DNA of 64,000 nucleotides from Hyperoodon ampullatus (GCA_949752795.1 OX457063.1:70765783-70829782), one strand, 5' to 3'. Shown: positions 35,626-47,179, numbered from the stretch's first letter. The notes: a model not told the origin generated them from the sequence alone. Made by a program: numbers and translations.

Positions 35626-35933
35626 CTGCTGGATAAACTTCTCTCACATTTGTTGCTGAGAAAATGAACTTGGATTCCTTATTGTAATGTGTAATTCCTT
35701 TTGGTGGAGTCTTTGAAAGACCCATAAAGAGAGCCACAAGGTTTTGGAGGATGATGAAGTACTGCTCCCCCCCTGCTTTTCTTCATTTTACAAAGCCTTG
35801 AGAATCTCTCCTCATGCTGAAAAACACAGCAGCCAGTTTAGAAGGGAAATAATATTGAAATATAAATATGCATTTTAACAGTTAAGTGTCAGATATGGTG
35901 GAGTGCTCAAAGAGGGAATATGCGAATAGATTG

Positions 35934-36622
35934 CTGCTTTATTTTCAAGGCTTAACAATATTAGGAGATATACATGTAAATATATATATTACATATATAC
36001 ATACTATATATGATATTTATACTATATATATACTATACTATCATACTATATGATATTTATTATATGTATATATGATATATATTATGTATACTATATATGA
36101 TATTAGAGAGGTATATAGTTTATATACTATATATATAGTAGAGAGAAAAGTGAGTTGTTTTACTTCATGGGATCCAGCATAGTGAAATATTTTAATGCTT
36201 AATATTTTTGTTATGGCATTTTCCTATATACTCATCATCTTCAAAATCAATTAATCATCATTTTAGAAATACTGTGTCTTTATATTGTACTATACTGGAA
36301 AAGCCCTGAATACATCATTGAAAAGTTTAAAAGAAATCACATGTTATTTATTTCAATAACCAAAGCCGAGTATTTTCTGTTTCATAGCACAGACACTATT
36401 TGACCCCCACCGTGAGGACATAGGACATTATAAACTCCAGAATAGAATTTCTCTCGGAAACTTTGGGAGCATTGTGTCAGACTGAGGGGTGGTACTCAGA
36501 TAAGAGCCAGCAGTAGTTCTCACTCTCAGTAACAATATCTGTCTGATCATCTCATGAATCGGGCATTGTCTGAGTGGAAATCAGATGATAACGCCAAGGA
36601 GACATCAAATGTGCAGAATGTT
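35934..36622. repeat. Local direct duplication, left copy
   Basis: It starts CTGCTTTATTTTCAAGG and passes through a TA-rich block (about 35975-36135). A unique segment (36141-36489) follows, then the block from TGGTACTCAGATAAGAG to TGTGCAGAAT (36490-36622). Left and right parts are repeated at 36933 and 37275, but the right copy lacks the middle segment. The flanks of the two copies differ. Confidence 0.88.
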
Positions 36623-36932
36623 CTGTAGAGTAAAACTTGTTAAATTTCACTCCTGTTTAAATCTCAATTACTGAAAGAAGCAGGTGGTGAAAAATTATCC
36701 CCTTCCTTGAAGTTAAGCCTTTAACAATTAAATATTAATTGGGGTTTGAATCTAGTTAAAGAATCTATTTAATTTAGCTTTTCTCCTCTAAATAGTGTAC
36801 ATACTCATTGGTACAAGTATTATTAGGTGGATGGAAGTCATTAAGGTGTTTCGATACAAGTTACTTTTCTTTCTAGATTAACATATTATAAATTCCACTC
36901 CACTATATGAACTTTATGCTCTATATGTAAAC

Positions 36933-37406
36933 CTGCTTTATTTTCAAGGTTTAACAATATTAGGAGATATACATGTAAATATATATATTACATATATACA
37001 TACTATATATGATATTTATACTATATATACTATCAAACTATATGATATTTATTATATGTATATATGATATATATTATGTATACTATGATATATGTATACT
37101 ATATATGTATATATGATATATATTATGTATACTACATATGATATATATGATATGTATATTTGATATATATTATATATACTATATATGATATATATTATAT
37201 ACTATATATAATATATATTATGTATACTATATATGATATATAGAGAGATATATAGTTTATATACTATATATATATGGTACTCAGATAAGAGCTAGCAGTA
37301 GTTCTCACTCTCAGTAACAGTATCTGTCTGATCATCTCATGAATCGGGCATTGTCTGAGTGGATATCAGAAGATAATGCCAAGAGACATCAAATGTGCAG
37401 AATATT
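36933..37406. repeat. Local direct duplication, right copy (middle segment missing)
   Basis: It starts CTGCTTTATTTTCAAGG with an expanded TA/ATATGATA block up to about 37274. It then joins directly to TGGTACTCAGATAAGAG (37275), which in the left copy lies 349 bp beyond the end of the TA block. Spacing between copies is 999 bp at the start and 785 bp at the end, consistent with loss of the middle segment plus growth of the TA block. Confidence 0.88.
36960..37274. repeat. TA-rich ATATGATA/TATACTAT array
   Basis: About 300 bp built of ATATATGATATATATTATGT-like units, highly self-complementary. It is longer than its counterpart at 35975-36135, suggesting repeat expansion. Confidence 0.85.
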
Positions 37407-37599
37407 GCACATTATAATGTGATTCTCCTATGTAGCAAAACATTTTATTCAGTGTACTGTCCCATCCATACTCTAAACGTTCAAAAGTCTATTTAGAAAT
37501 GATTTTCATTTATAAAACACTATATATTTCTCATTGTTCACACTTTTTAGCAAAATCAAAGTTAGGATGCAAAATAAAATAGTTTGAATATTTTTACTC
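37407..37599. other. No recognised feature
   Basis: A short interval between the duplication and an L2. Confidence 0.4.
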
Positions 37600-37678
37600 A
37601 TTTTCCTGGTTATACTAATATTCCTCTACCATCCCACCTCCCAAAACCAGCCTGACTGCTTGAAAATCTTCATTAAGG
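37600..37678 (+). mobile_element. L2 relic, left part
   Basis: GACTGCTTGAAAATCTTCATT corresponds to the sense L2 segment just upstream of the 'aataaagtccaaactcc' landmark, which resumes at 38042 after the L1 insertion. Confidence 0.5.
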
Positions 37679-38041
37679 GCCATTGCTTTTTTTTTTTTTT
37701 TTTGTCCCAGCTTACCCTTCCCCCTCCCCATGCCCTGAAGTCCATTCTCTACGTATGAATCTTTATTTTTTATTTTATTTTTTTTTTTTTGCATTGAAGA
37801 AAGCTGTTTAATTTTGTTAAATCTAGTATTTACTGAATTTTTTTAACATCTTCATTGGAGTATAATTGCTTTACAATGGTGTGTTAGTTTCTGCTGTATA
37901 ACGAAGTGAACCAGCTATACATATACATATATCCCTATATCCTCTCCCTCTTGCATCTGCCTCCCACCCCCCTATCCCACCCGTCTAGGTGGTCACAAAG
38001 CACCGAACTGATCTCCCTGTGCTATGCAAGAGCCATTGCTT
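37679..38041 (-). mobile_element. Composite L1 insertion with two A-tails and perfect TSD
   Basis: A 10-bp TSD, GCCATTGCTT, at 37679-37688 and 38032-38041 brackets the whole unit. Read on the minus strand: L1 3' UTR end (38031-37845, ending in the usual CAATGAAGATGTTAAAA), a 47-bp non-L1 piece (37837-37791), an A-rich tail (37790-37762), a second L1-like piece (37761-37704, containing GGGGAGGGGGAAGGGTAAGC), and a final A-tail (37703-37689). This layout fits L1 readthrough past its own poly(A) site with 3' transduction, terminating in another L1 piece. Confidence 0.85.
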
Positions 38042-38690
38042 CTTGAATAAAGTCCAAACTCCTGAGCCTCTAGACTTTGCCTTCATGAGGGCAGGCACCT
38101 TGTGTGTCTTGTTTGTGGCTAATATTGTCAGTGCCTGCTGTTGTGCCTGTCTTTGGGTAGGCATTCAGGAAATATTTGTCATAGGAAGAATAAATGTCAT
38201 AGCAAGGCATGCATTATCTGACCTCAGTCTACTGTCCCAAGGTTATCTCCCATAACTTATCTCCACATATTCTATGTTTTAACCCAGTGAGCTTATTCTT
38301 TCTGTTCCCTGCACATACCCCCACTTTCTCCATGCATTTTAAGTGCTTTTTCTCCTTAACATGGCGTGTCATCATATCTGCCTTGTTCTAAGAACCACCA
38401 GCTGAAGTGTAGTCTGTTCCTACGATTTCTCTAATCTTCTCATTTAGATTTTTTTCTTTATGTCTTCTTAAAACTACCTCAGCATTTTGTTTGCATTTCT
38501 TTTACTAAATATTTTTCTCTTTTCTTTCAAATCACAGTTACTGGATATATCTTTTCTCGCCTCCTTGAGGTGCCTGAGTCTAAGAGGTTGGAGTGTGTCT
38601 TAACTCCTCTTGCTTCAGTGGTACCCAGCATAGGCCCTTCAGTGTGCTGATGCTCAATGATTGTTGAATGAATGGACACACGGCTTCCTT
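38042..38690 (+). mobile_element. L2 relic, right part
   Basis: Sense L2: AATAAAGTCCAAACTCCTGAG, CTGACCTCAGTCTACTGTCC, TTCTTTCTGTTCCCTGCAC, then the 3' end CATAGGCCCTTCAGTGTGC and GATTGTTGAATGAATGGAC. It appears to be the same element as 37600-37678. The piece at about 38080-38200 looks like an inserted or duplicated L2 tail. Confidence 0.65.
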
Positions 38691-39424
38691 GTCCACACTT
38701 CGCTACAGAATTGATTATCTTTTAGTTTGTCACTTTTTTCCTGGATATCTTATAAACTTCCCACACTTCATGTGATTCATTAGGAATTCAACAGAATACG
38801 GCTCTTAAAGTTATCTGAAGAATAACTTTTGATTTGAGATACATAACAGGATTGAACATTGAACTGGGTGGAAGAATCTTGACTTCTACGATTGCCTTCT
38901 CTACAAACTGGTTGAATAAAGTGGTATCGGAAACAATGATTCAAAATGACTAACATCACATGAAAAAACACCTAATATGGTGTATGGTAATAATAGGTGC
39001 TCAGTAAATGCCCTCCCCCTTTTTTTTTTCATTTTCTATTATTCTTTCCCTTCACTTTCCTATTCTCCTTTCCTTTCCTTTTCTGTCATCCCATTTAAAA
39101 ATAGTAATTTTCTTAAATAAATTTTAATCCTTTTAAACTTTTAACTCTTTGAAAACTTCTATGATCTGGATTTTATATCAATTCATCTTTTTTTCTTTTA
39201 GAGCCTTAAAATTAGTCCAGTTTTTGCATATGGGAAATCAATTTGTTTTAAGTTGACTATATAAAACAGAAGACTAGTGAAACAATACTGCCTTAAGCTC
39301 CTAGGATGAAGTATATGAATACAACTATTTTAAAAAACATTATTGGTTGGCAATACCTAGATATGCTTCTGACATCTACTTCCTAATTCTCCTTCAGAAT
39401 GAATTGCTTAAATAGAGAGGGCAG
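38691..39424. other. No gene; L2/MIR tail scrap and polypyrimidine tract
   Basis: TATGGTAATAATAGGTGCTC followed by AGTAAATG at about 38980-39010 looks like an L2/MIR tail. It is followed by a pyrimidine-rich run. The remainder is unassigned. Confidence 0.45.
39011..39091. repeat. Polypyrimidine tract
   Basis: About 80 bp on the plus strand consisting almost entirely of C and T, with rare A and a single G. Possibly able to form non-B DNA, but not a mirror repeat throughout. Confidence 0.75.
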
Positions 39425-40795
39425 ATGTAGACTCACACATGTATGGTCAATTGATTTTCAAAAAAGGTGAAAAGGCAATTTAAAAATTACATTAGAATAA
39501 TTGAACATCCATATGCTGAATAAATGAACATTGATCCTTATTTTGTACCATATATAAAAATTAACTAAAAAATGGGTCATAGGCCTATATCTAAAAGCTA
39601 AAACTATAAAACTTTCAGAAAAAAATGTTGTAGAAAGTTTTTGTGACCTTGTGTTAGGCAAAAAGATTTTCTAAATAAAACTCCAAAGCATAGCCCATAA
39701 AATGAAAATACTGATAAATTGATCTTCATCAAAATAAAAAAATCTGCTATTCAAAGACTTGAGAAAATGAATATACAATCAACCTACTTGTAAGTTATCA
39801 TACACCTGATAAGGTTCTTTTATCCAGATTATATAAAGAGTTCTCAAAACTCAATAATAAAAAAAAATCCAAACAACCCAATTATTAAAAGGTCAAAATA
39901 TTTGAATAGATATTCAGCAAAAAGGTATATACCAAGTAAGCACATGAAAACATGCTCAGCATCTTTAGTCTTTAGGGGAATGCAAATTAAAACCACACTG
40001 TGATACCATCTTATGCCTATTGGAATGGTTAGCAACAACAAAATTGATAATACCTTGGAGAGCAAATTGGACTTTTAAATCCATACATTGCTAGTGGGAA
40101 TGCAATATAGTATGATCACTTAGGAAGACTGGCTGTTTCTTATGAGGTAAAGTCACAGTTACTGTGCAACCCACCAATTCCATTGCTAGGTATTTACCCA
40201 AGGGAAGTAAAAATTTAGGTTTACCCAAACACCTGTATACAAATACTTAGAGCAACTCTGTTCCTAATCATTTGCAGACAACACAAGTGTCCTTCAACGA
40301 GTGACTGGATAAACAAACTGTGGTACATCCATTTAACGCTATACTTCTTGGCAATTGAACTAACTACTGATAAATGCAACAACTTGAATAAATTTCACAT
40401 TCTTTATGCTAAGTGGAAAACTGGACTCAAGAGGCTATAAACTGTATGATTTTTTTTATATGACATTCTGGAAAAAAGATGATTATAGAGACAGAAAACA
40501 GATCTATAGTTGCCAAGGAAAGGGGACAGAGGGTGAAATTTTCTACAGAAGGGCACAAGAGAGTCTTGTGGGGATGGAACTGTTTTATGTCTTGATTGTT
40601 ATAGTAGTTACACAACTGTGTGTGTTTTCCAGGAGTGATAGAACTATACGCCAAAAAGGGTGAATTTGGGAGTGGTGGAACTACTATTTTATAACTCAGT
40701 TTTGGTGGTGATTACATGGCTGTAACTCTTAGAACTGTACATAAAAAAATGGTAGGTTTTTCTGAAGGTAAATTATCCTTTAGTTTAAAAAATTA
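39425..40795 (+). mobile_element. L1 ORF2 3' part and 3' UTR, dead
   Basis: Sense L1: GTCAATTGATTTTCAAAAAAG (39448), CTTTCAGAAAAAAATGTTGTAG (39612), GGGAATGCAAATTAAAACCAC (39976), then CTAGTGGGAATGCAATATAG (40090). CCAATTCCATTGCTAGGTAT (40172), ACTGGATAAACAAACTGTGG (40304) and a 3' UTR with ATAGTTGCCAAGGAAAGG (40505) follow. Stops and shifts are frequent. The frame at 40406-40663 is 3' UTR noise. Confidence 0.82.
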
Positions 40796-41339
40796 GTTAT
40801 TTCATAATCATTTGGAGAGAGTTCACTTCTGGTTACCTTGGAACCAAAATTACGTAAGTCAGTGCTAAGTAAACTCTGGTTTAAATAGAAGATCGGAGGC
40901 TAAGGACTGGTGTTGCCACAGCGGATGCGATTTCTGGGTCCTAATATGGGTATTTCTACCTCTACTAAGATATCTGGGAGGTTAAGAGTTATTGGGTGTG
41001 GGGTCGGTGTTTCTGGTTTGATGCAAAGAGTGAGTAGGCAGAGGAACTCTGGCTGGAGGACCCTGCAGGAGGTACATTCTCCTTGGCCAATTAAAATGAC
41101 ACTCATAAATTTTGTGGGTTCCTTAGTGAAGAAACAGAGTCAAGTCTTGCATGGCTTCTTTCTTTATACTCATGGATTCAGGAAGAGAAATATTGTTCTT
41201 TCCTATCCTCAGAGACAAGTACATGTGAATAAATATGAAGAAGAAAGAAAAAGTATGTTTTTTAAGGGAAAAGATCTGTTATATCATCATATTGCCTCAT
41301 AGGATGACTCACTCAATGATGGTGCTTAATTCAAATTGT
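40796..41339. other. No recognised feature
   Basis: It contains a 130-codon frame at 40910-41302 on the plus strand. It has no domain I recognise, no repeat signature, and its antisense is open over part of it. Not called as a gene. Confidence 0.45.
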
Positions 41340-41505
41340 TTTTATTTGAAAACTAGAGAATTTAGTTATTGTGAAAAACATTTAAAGTGACTTTACAATT
41401 AAAGAAAATTGAGTCATGGCAAAAAGCCTAAATAATTTGCCTGTGGTTGCATAGCTAGTTAGTTGCCAGGTCAGCCCTTTAACATAGGATGCTTCATGAA
41501 TAAAA
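41340..41505 (-). mobile_element. MIR-like fragment
   Basis: Weak antisense MIR text: AAAATTGAGTCATGGCAAAAAG, TTGCCTGTGGTTGCATAGC and TAGTTAGTTGCCAGGTCAGC. Confidence 0.4.
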
Positions 41506-41559
41506 GTTCATCCGTATGGGTTTACCCACATCAGGTTTATATTCTTCTCACCTCCCCCA

Positions 41560-41730
41560 ACTACAGGACTTAAATCCTTGGACAAATTACTTAACTTTTT
41601 GTACCACAGTTTTTCAAAGTAATTGTAATGATAGCGCTTATCCCATAGGATCATTGTGAAATAATACATGTAAATAACAGTGTTTGACACATAATAAGTG
41701 TTCAATAAACTTAGCTTGTTTTTATTTAAA
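41560..41730 (+). mobile_element. MIR SINE 3' portion
   Basis: Sense MIR: CTTGGACAAATTACTTAAC, CCATAGGATCATTGTGAAAT, ACATAATAAGTGTTCAATAA. Clear canonical order. Confidence 0.75.
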
Positions 41731-42394
41731 ACAAGTTCTCTTTCTATAGGGCTATCTTGTCTCCCTGCCTGAGACAAGTATCATTTCTAACATTGAGTTC
41801 TCTTTGTGTTAAGGTATTTAGATCCTGTGTCAAACAGTAGAGTGAATGTTTTTAGATATTATTCGTAAAGGAGTTTTTGCAGTTTTATGACTTAGCTTTT
41901 AAAGAAATAGGGTTTAAAGAAACTTGTAGTTTGAATTTGGGCTAACAGTGGATGAAAGGCCAGTGTTGAGAGTCACTTTTGAGGTAAATGCTCTTTTTTG
42001 GTTTCTTTTTCTACTTTCCTTTTCTTATAAAATCAAAGAGTATATCTGTTCTACTATGTTTTGGGTGATGATAAACATTTAACAGAATGGGTAGATTTTC
42101 CTATTAGTGTACCTACAGGTAAAACACTGGGTTCTTGACACTTCTCTTTCTCCTTATACCACCTTCTTGCATGAGGAATTGATTATTTCCCTTTATTTTA
42201 TAATCACAGTAGTTTTCTTCTCTGCTTTTGAATATGAATGAATATGAATACAATGAATACAATGCATTGTTTTTGCATGAAACTTTTCTTTTGCATTCAC
42301 TTTTAATATTTTATCATTTGAATCTCTCTTATACTGATGGGAAGTTTTCTATGTATGATTGTTTCCTTTTTATAGTGCAGGTTCAGTGTCTATA
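41731..42394. other. No recognised feature
   Basis: AT-rich sequence with a short tandem ATGAATACA motif at 42230-42262. No gene. Confidence 0.45.
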
Positions 42395-43067
42395 AATGTA
42401 ATATATATATATATAAGTTTCAGGTGTATAGCATAGCATTATAATTTGGCATCTGTATACACTACAAAGTGATCAGCACAAACCTAGTTACCATCCTTCA
42501 CCATATAGCTGACCTCCTTCCCCATTTCACCCACTGTCCAACCCCCTTCCCCTTTGGAAACCACAAATCTATTTTCTGTATCTATGAGTTTGTTTGGTTT
42601 TTTTCTTTTTTAGGTTCCACATATGAATGAAATCATATGGTACTTGTCTTTCTCTGTCTGACATATTTGACTTAGTGTTATATCTTCAGGGTCTGTCCAG
42701 GTTGTTGCAAGTGGCAGGATGTCATTCTCTTTTTTTAATGGCTGAGTAGCGCATGTATAAATATACTACACCTTCTTTATCCATTCATCTTTCCATGGAC
42801 ACTTAGGTTACTTCCATATCTTGATTATTATAAATAATGCTGCAATGAATATTGAACATAAAGGTGCATATATCTTTTTGAATTAGTGTTTTCATGTTCT
42901 TTATATAAATACCCAGAAGTGGAATAGCTGGATCATATAGTATTTCTACTCCTAGTTTTTTGAAGAATCTCCATACTGTTTTCAATAGTGGATGCACCAT
43001 TATACAGCCCCCATCAACTGTGCATGAGGGTTTTCTTTTCTCCACATCTAATATTTGTTATTTCTTA

Positions 43068-43100
<33 letters not shown>

Positions 43101-44110
43101 GTACGCGGGCTTCTCACTGTTGTGGCCTCTCCCGTTGCAGAGCACGGGCTCCGGACATGCAGGCTCAGCGGCCATGGCTCACAGGTCCAACCGCTCTGCA
43201 GCATGTGGGAACTTCCCAGACTGGGGCACGAACCCGTGTCCCCTGCATCGGCAGGCGGATTCTCAACCACTGCGCCACCAGGGAAGCCCTCTTATCTTTT
43301 TGATAATAGCCATTCTAACAGTTGTGAGGTGATATCCAGTTGCGGTTTGATTTGCATTTCCTTAATAAGTAGTGATGTTAAATCTTTTCATATGCCTGTT
43401 GACCATCTGTATGTCTTCTTTGGAAAAATGCATATTCCAATCCTCTGACCATTTTTTAATTGTTCATTTGTTGTTGTTGTTGTTGAATTTTATGGGTTCT
43501 TCTATATTTTTGTTATTAACCCTTATCTGATATGAATTGCCAATATCTTCTCCCATTCAGTAGGTTGCATTTTCATTTTGATGTTAATTTCCTTCTCTGT
43601 GCAGAAGCTTTCTGCTTTGATGTAATCCCATTAGTTTATTTTTGCTTTTGTTTCCCTTGCCTTTGGATTCAGATCCACAAAATCATTGCTAAGTCTAATG
43701 TCAGTAAAGTTACTGTCTGTGTTTTCTTCTAGGAATTTTATGGTTTCAGGTTTTACATTCAAGTCTTTAATCCATTTTGAGTTAATTTTTGTGTATGGTA
43801 TAAGATAGTGGCCTAGTTTTATTCATTTGTATATGGCTGTTCAGTTTTCTCAGCACCGTTTATTGAAGAGACTATCCTTTCTCCATTGTATGTTCTTTGC
43901 TCCTTTGTTGTAAATGTATTGTCCACATATGTGTGGGTTTATTTCTGAGCTCTTAGTTCTGTTCCATTGATTTGTGTGTCTGTTTTTGTGCCAGTACCAT
44001 ACTGTTTTGATTATGGTAGCTTTGTAGTATAGCTTGAAATTATGGAGCATGATACATTCAGCTTTGTTCTTTCTCAAGATTGTTTTGACTATTCAACATC
44101 TTTTTCTTGG
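42395..44110 (-). mobile_element. L1 (L1MA/MB-like) ORF2 C-terminal half and 3' UTR, interrupted by SINE copy 7
   Basis: On the minus strand the frame at 44077-43850 encodes [19 protein letters not shown] and further recognisable ORF2 sequence. The frame at 43045-42803 encodes YDPAIPLLGIY, the ORF2 C-terminal motif. The 3' UTR follows to 42395. Frames are broken by stops, and the element is split at 43074-43289 by a CHR SINE. The 5' end is truncated near 44110. Confidence 0.88.
43063..43300 (-). mobile_element. Cetacean CHR-type SINE (copy 7) nested in L1
   Basis: The body is about 43074-43289 with a T tail of roughly 28. An 11-bp TSD, TCTTATCTTTT, is at about 43063-43073 and 43290-43300. 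It is in the same orientation as the host L1. The 162-codon frame across it is SINE plus L1. Confidence 0.93.
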
Positions 44111-45591
44111 TTTTCTTTTTGGTGCCCCCCCCCACACTGTGAATGTTTTCCATGCTACTTTTTTCTTATTTTTTTTTCCAGAATGCTTTCTGAACAATTG
44201 TGCTGTGAATTTCAAATAATATACTTTTATTTTCATGCTCTGAAGTAACATTCTCTGTCTCTGCTACTATCCATATGAGGAACAAAGATGGAAAAGTGAT
44301 AAAAGAAACATAAACTCAACTATCAAAGTTGCTGCCAGTTGATTACTTATTCTAGTATTTAAGAGATTTATTCATGAAATATTTTGCATTTCACTTAAAA
44401 ACCCATGATAAATAGGGAAAAATTCTTAATATTCATTTAAAAAATTAAGGTATAAATCATGTATGCAAGCATATGTACAATTCCTTGAAATTATATTTGT
44501 GTACAAATATTCACAAGAATAATTTCCCCATTCTTTATTGACTCCCTTCTTGGCCTTATTCTTCCATTTATAATATCCCTAAGTGCCTTATCTCCATTTA
44601 TAACATCCTTGAGGAATGTATTCTGGTAGCCAACAGAGCAACTTCTGTGTAGCAGGAAAAAAGCAATCAGGCTGATCAAGTTGACAATAAAAATATTGGT
44701 AGAAGTTTCTTTACAGGAAGCTTTATGAAGTGAAAACTGTATCCATGATAAAATATCTAAGCAATTAGAAATTATGAGAATACCTTAAGGTGGTCTTTAA
44801 ATGCTCTGTATAATTTCAGTGGGCTGTATGACATGTTCAGTGCCTAATTATATTGCTAAAATGTGATGTGGGACAAATTTTGTTAAAAGTAAAAGAATCC
44901 CTATTGTAACCCTTTGCATATGTATGCCAAATTACTCTCCTCAAGCAAAGTTAAGTGGAGGTTTGATCAAGGATCTAGACTTTCTGGGTCACTAAATCCC
45001 ACATAAGTATTTCTCTACTCATAAGATTTCCCTTGTAAGTAGTGATTTTTGCCATACAATATTTTACTTTGCTACTTATGTAGATACAGCTATCACTGTG
45101 AAGCAGCAGTTCTCCCTATGAGAAGGCAAGATACTATCTTTGATAGGTTTATCCACAGCAGGAATCCTTCTTCTTGAGCCACATTTTCTAGCCTGTAACC
45201 TGTAGATCTTTTTTTTCTTTTTGTTTAAACCCAGTATTGTTCAGGAAATACAGACTGAAGTAAATACAATGCCTTTCTTATGGGACTGTGATCAGTCCAT
45301 TAGTCATCTAGTATTTATTATCTGACCACAGCATTCACAGCAATTCAAACATATCCCTTCCTCTGCAACCTGTACAGAGTTTTAGAAACAAAACAAATGT
45401 GTAATCATTAAAACAGGGATTAGCACATAATTACAAGATTACATTGAGTTTCAGCTATAAGAATGGGAGTGACTATTTAGCGGAAGTATCCTAGGTACAA
45501 TTTTAGGGAAGAAAGCTCTATGTATAGGAGGAAGGATGCTGTTCTATGGAATTAAAACAGTCTGAGTAGAGTAGAGGAGGTTCACTTTTAA
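44111..45591. other. No recognised gene or named repeat
   Basis: AT-rich sequence with a C-run at 44126-44133. Nothing nameable. Confidence 0.45.
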
Positions 45592-45822
45592 AAATAAGCA
45601 GCTGGGCTTCCCTGGTGGTGCAGTGGTTGGGAGTTCGCCTGCCAATGCAGGGGACACAGGTTCGTGCCCCGGTCCAGGAGGATCCCACATGCCGTGGAGT
45701 GGCTGGGCCCATGAGCCATGGCTGCTGAGCCTGCGTGTCCGGAGCCTGTGCTCCACAACTGGAGAGGCCACGACAGTGAGAGGCCCGCGTACCACAAAAA
45801 AATTTAAAGAAAAAAGGCAGCT
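45592..45822 (+). mobile_element. Cetacean CHR-type SINE (copy 8), the only plus-strand copy
   Basis: The sense copy starts GGGCTTCCCTGGTGGTGCAG. A-box-like TGGTGCAGTGG is at 45616-45626 and B-box-like GGTTCGTGCCC at 45659-45669, the internal RNA polymerase III promoter of the tRNA-derived head. The A-rich tail is at 45797-45815. The TSD is imperfect (AAATAAGCAGCT versus AAAAAAGGCAGCT). Confidence 0.93.
45616..45669 (+). promoter_or_regulatory. Internal Pol III A/B boxes of SINE copy 8
   Basis: A-box-like TGGTGCAGTGG and B-box-like GGTTCGTGCCC are 43 bp apart start to start, as in a tRNA gene. The B box departs from the consensus GGTTCRANTCC at the seventh position (T for A). Activity is not implied. 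Confidence 0.6.
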
Positions 45823-47179
45823 AACTACAAAGAGAGCACAAAGGCAAGTTAGTGTCTGTATTCATAAATATATGCTTGTTAAATTTCCAGTTTCAGACTC
45901 ATTCTCATTAAGAATATTACATTTCAAATAGGCTTTTAGAGGCTTGTGACCTAACCAGAACAAAGGCAATAGGGTATGATCTAATGGTCATTCTCCAACT
46001 TTAATGCATAATATATCTGTCTACTGGATCAAGCACTGGCTATTCTGTCAGGCAAAGGAGATTAACTAAAATCTATATTTTATTGTTAAATAAACCAATA
46101 AGAAGTTTTATCTTTGTAGTTATAATTCTGTGATAGGCTTTTCCTCATGACAGAATTACTGATCCCCCATAAAGACAAAAGCTTAGGTAAGAAAAATGTG
46201 TTAAGCTGATTTTATCCCTATTTCTTAGAGCTGTGCATCTTTTTATATTGTCAAGTTGAAAAGAAAAATAAAACCAATGAGTTATTTTTCTGGATAAGAT
46301 AATTGGAAAACATGTTGGCTAAAATCAATACAACTCTGAGTTTTTCTCCGAAAATGCTCTCCAATTTGAAAATAAATAAATAAATAAGTTCCTGAGTTGA
46401 TGATACATTTTATTTGCCTATAATAATTTAAGTGTTACTGGAGAGTTAGGTTTATCTTATTCATCATAGAAATATCTTAGCATCCTTACATTTTAAATCT
46501 AAAGCAAGATATTGATCAGCCTATCCTAGGATGTAGTTAATACATTAGCTGATCAATTTAACTGTTCTGATAGCTTCAGATTCATAGATCAAGTGCTTTT
46601 TATAGTGCTTAGAAAATCTTGAGTTCTTTATTCTTGTGCTTGAATTAATTTTCAGTCTTCTTACTGTACTTCAAGTTATTGTTGGTAGAGCCATCATTAA
46701 ATAAATGGGAATTTGAAATCAAACCCATAGCTGATACTGAAGAATTGCTCAAATGTTAGTTAAGCTCTTAAATATGCCTTTGCTTAAAGTACCATGACCC
46801 AGGATCCCTGAATTTGTTACAAACACTAATAAAATTTTCATGGTACTCTAGGGGTGATAAAGAGTGTTAAAACAATAAAAATGTTAGCATGTTTCTGTGA
46901 CATTTTGAAAACAGTCAATTACCTACATGTAGTAAAACTAAAACATTAGAAAAATTAATTCATTTTAGTCTTAGGTTGAGTTTTCATTCTTTTGTCTGGG
47001 CTTTTATATAGGCTTCTTTTATCTGACTACTTACAACTGAAGAAAACTTTAAGAAAAAGGCAAGAAGGAAACTTCTTTTTCTCAATTTTGAAACAATTAA
47101 TACATTGACAAGTTGCAAAAAAATATATACAGGGAGGTCTGTGTGCTTTCGTATTCTTTTCTTTTTCTCCTTTTTATTC
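45823..47179. other. No recognised feature
   Basis: AT-rich sequence without nameable repeats or credible frames. Confidence 0.45.

Noticed and set aside
40910..41302. 130-codon frame on the plus strand
   Set aside because: No domain, splice context or repeat signature. It is compatible with chance and left for conservation analysis.
42960..43448. 162-codon open frame
   Set aside because: It runs from L1 relic into SINE copy 7 and out again; the open stretch is the GC-rich SINE.
45616..45669. A functional tRNA gene
   Set aside because: The A and B boxes belong to the tRNA-derived head of a SINE; the tRNA fold and acceptor stem are not maintained.
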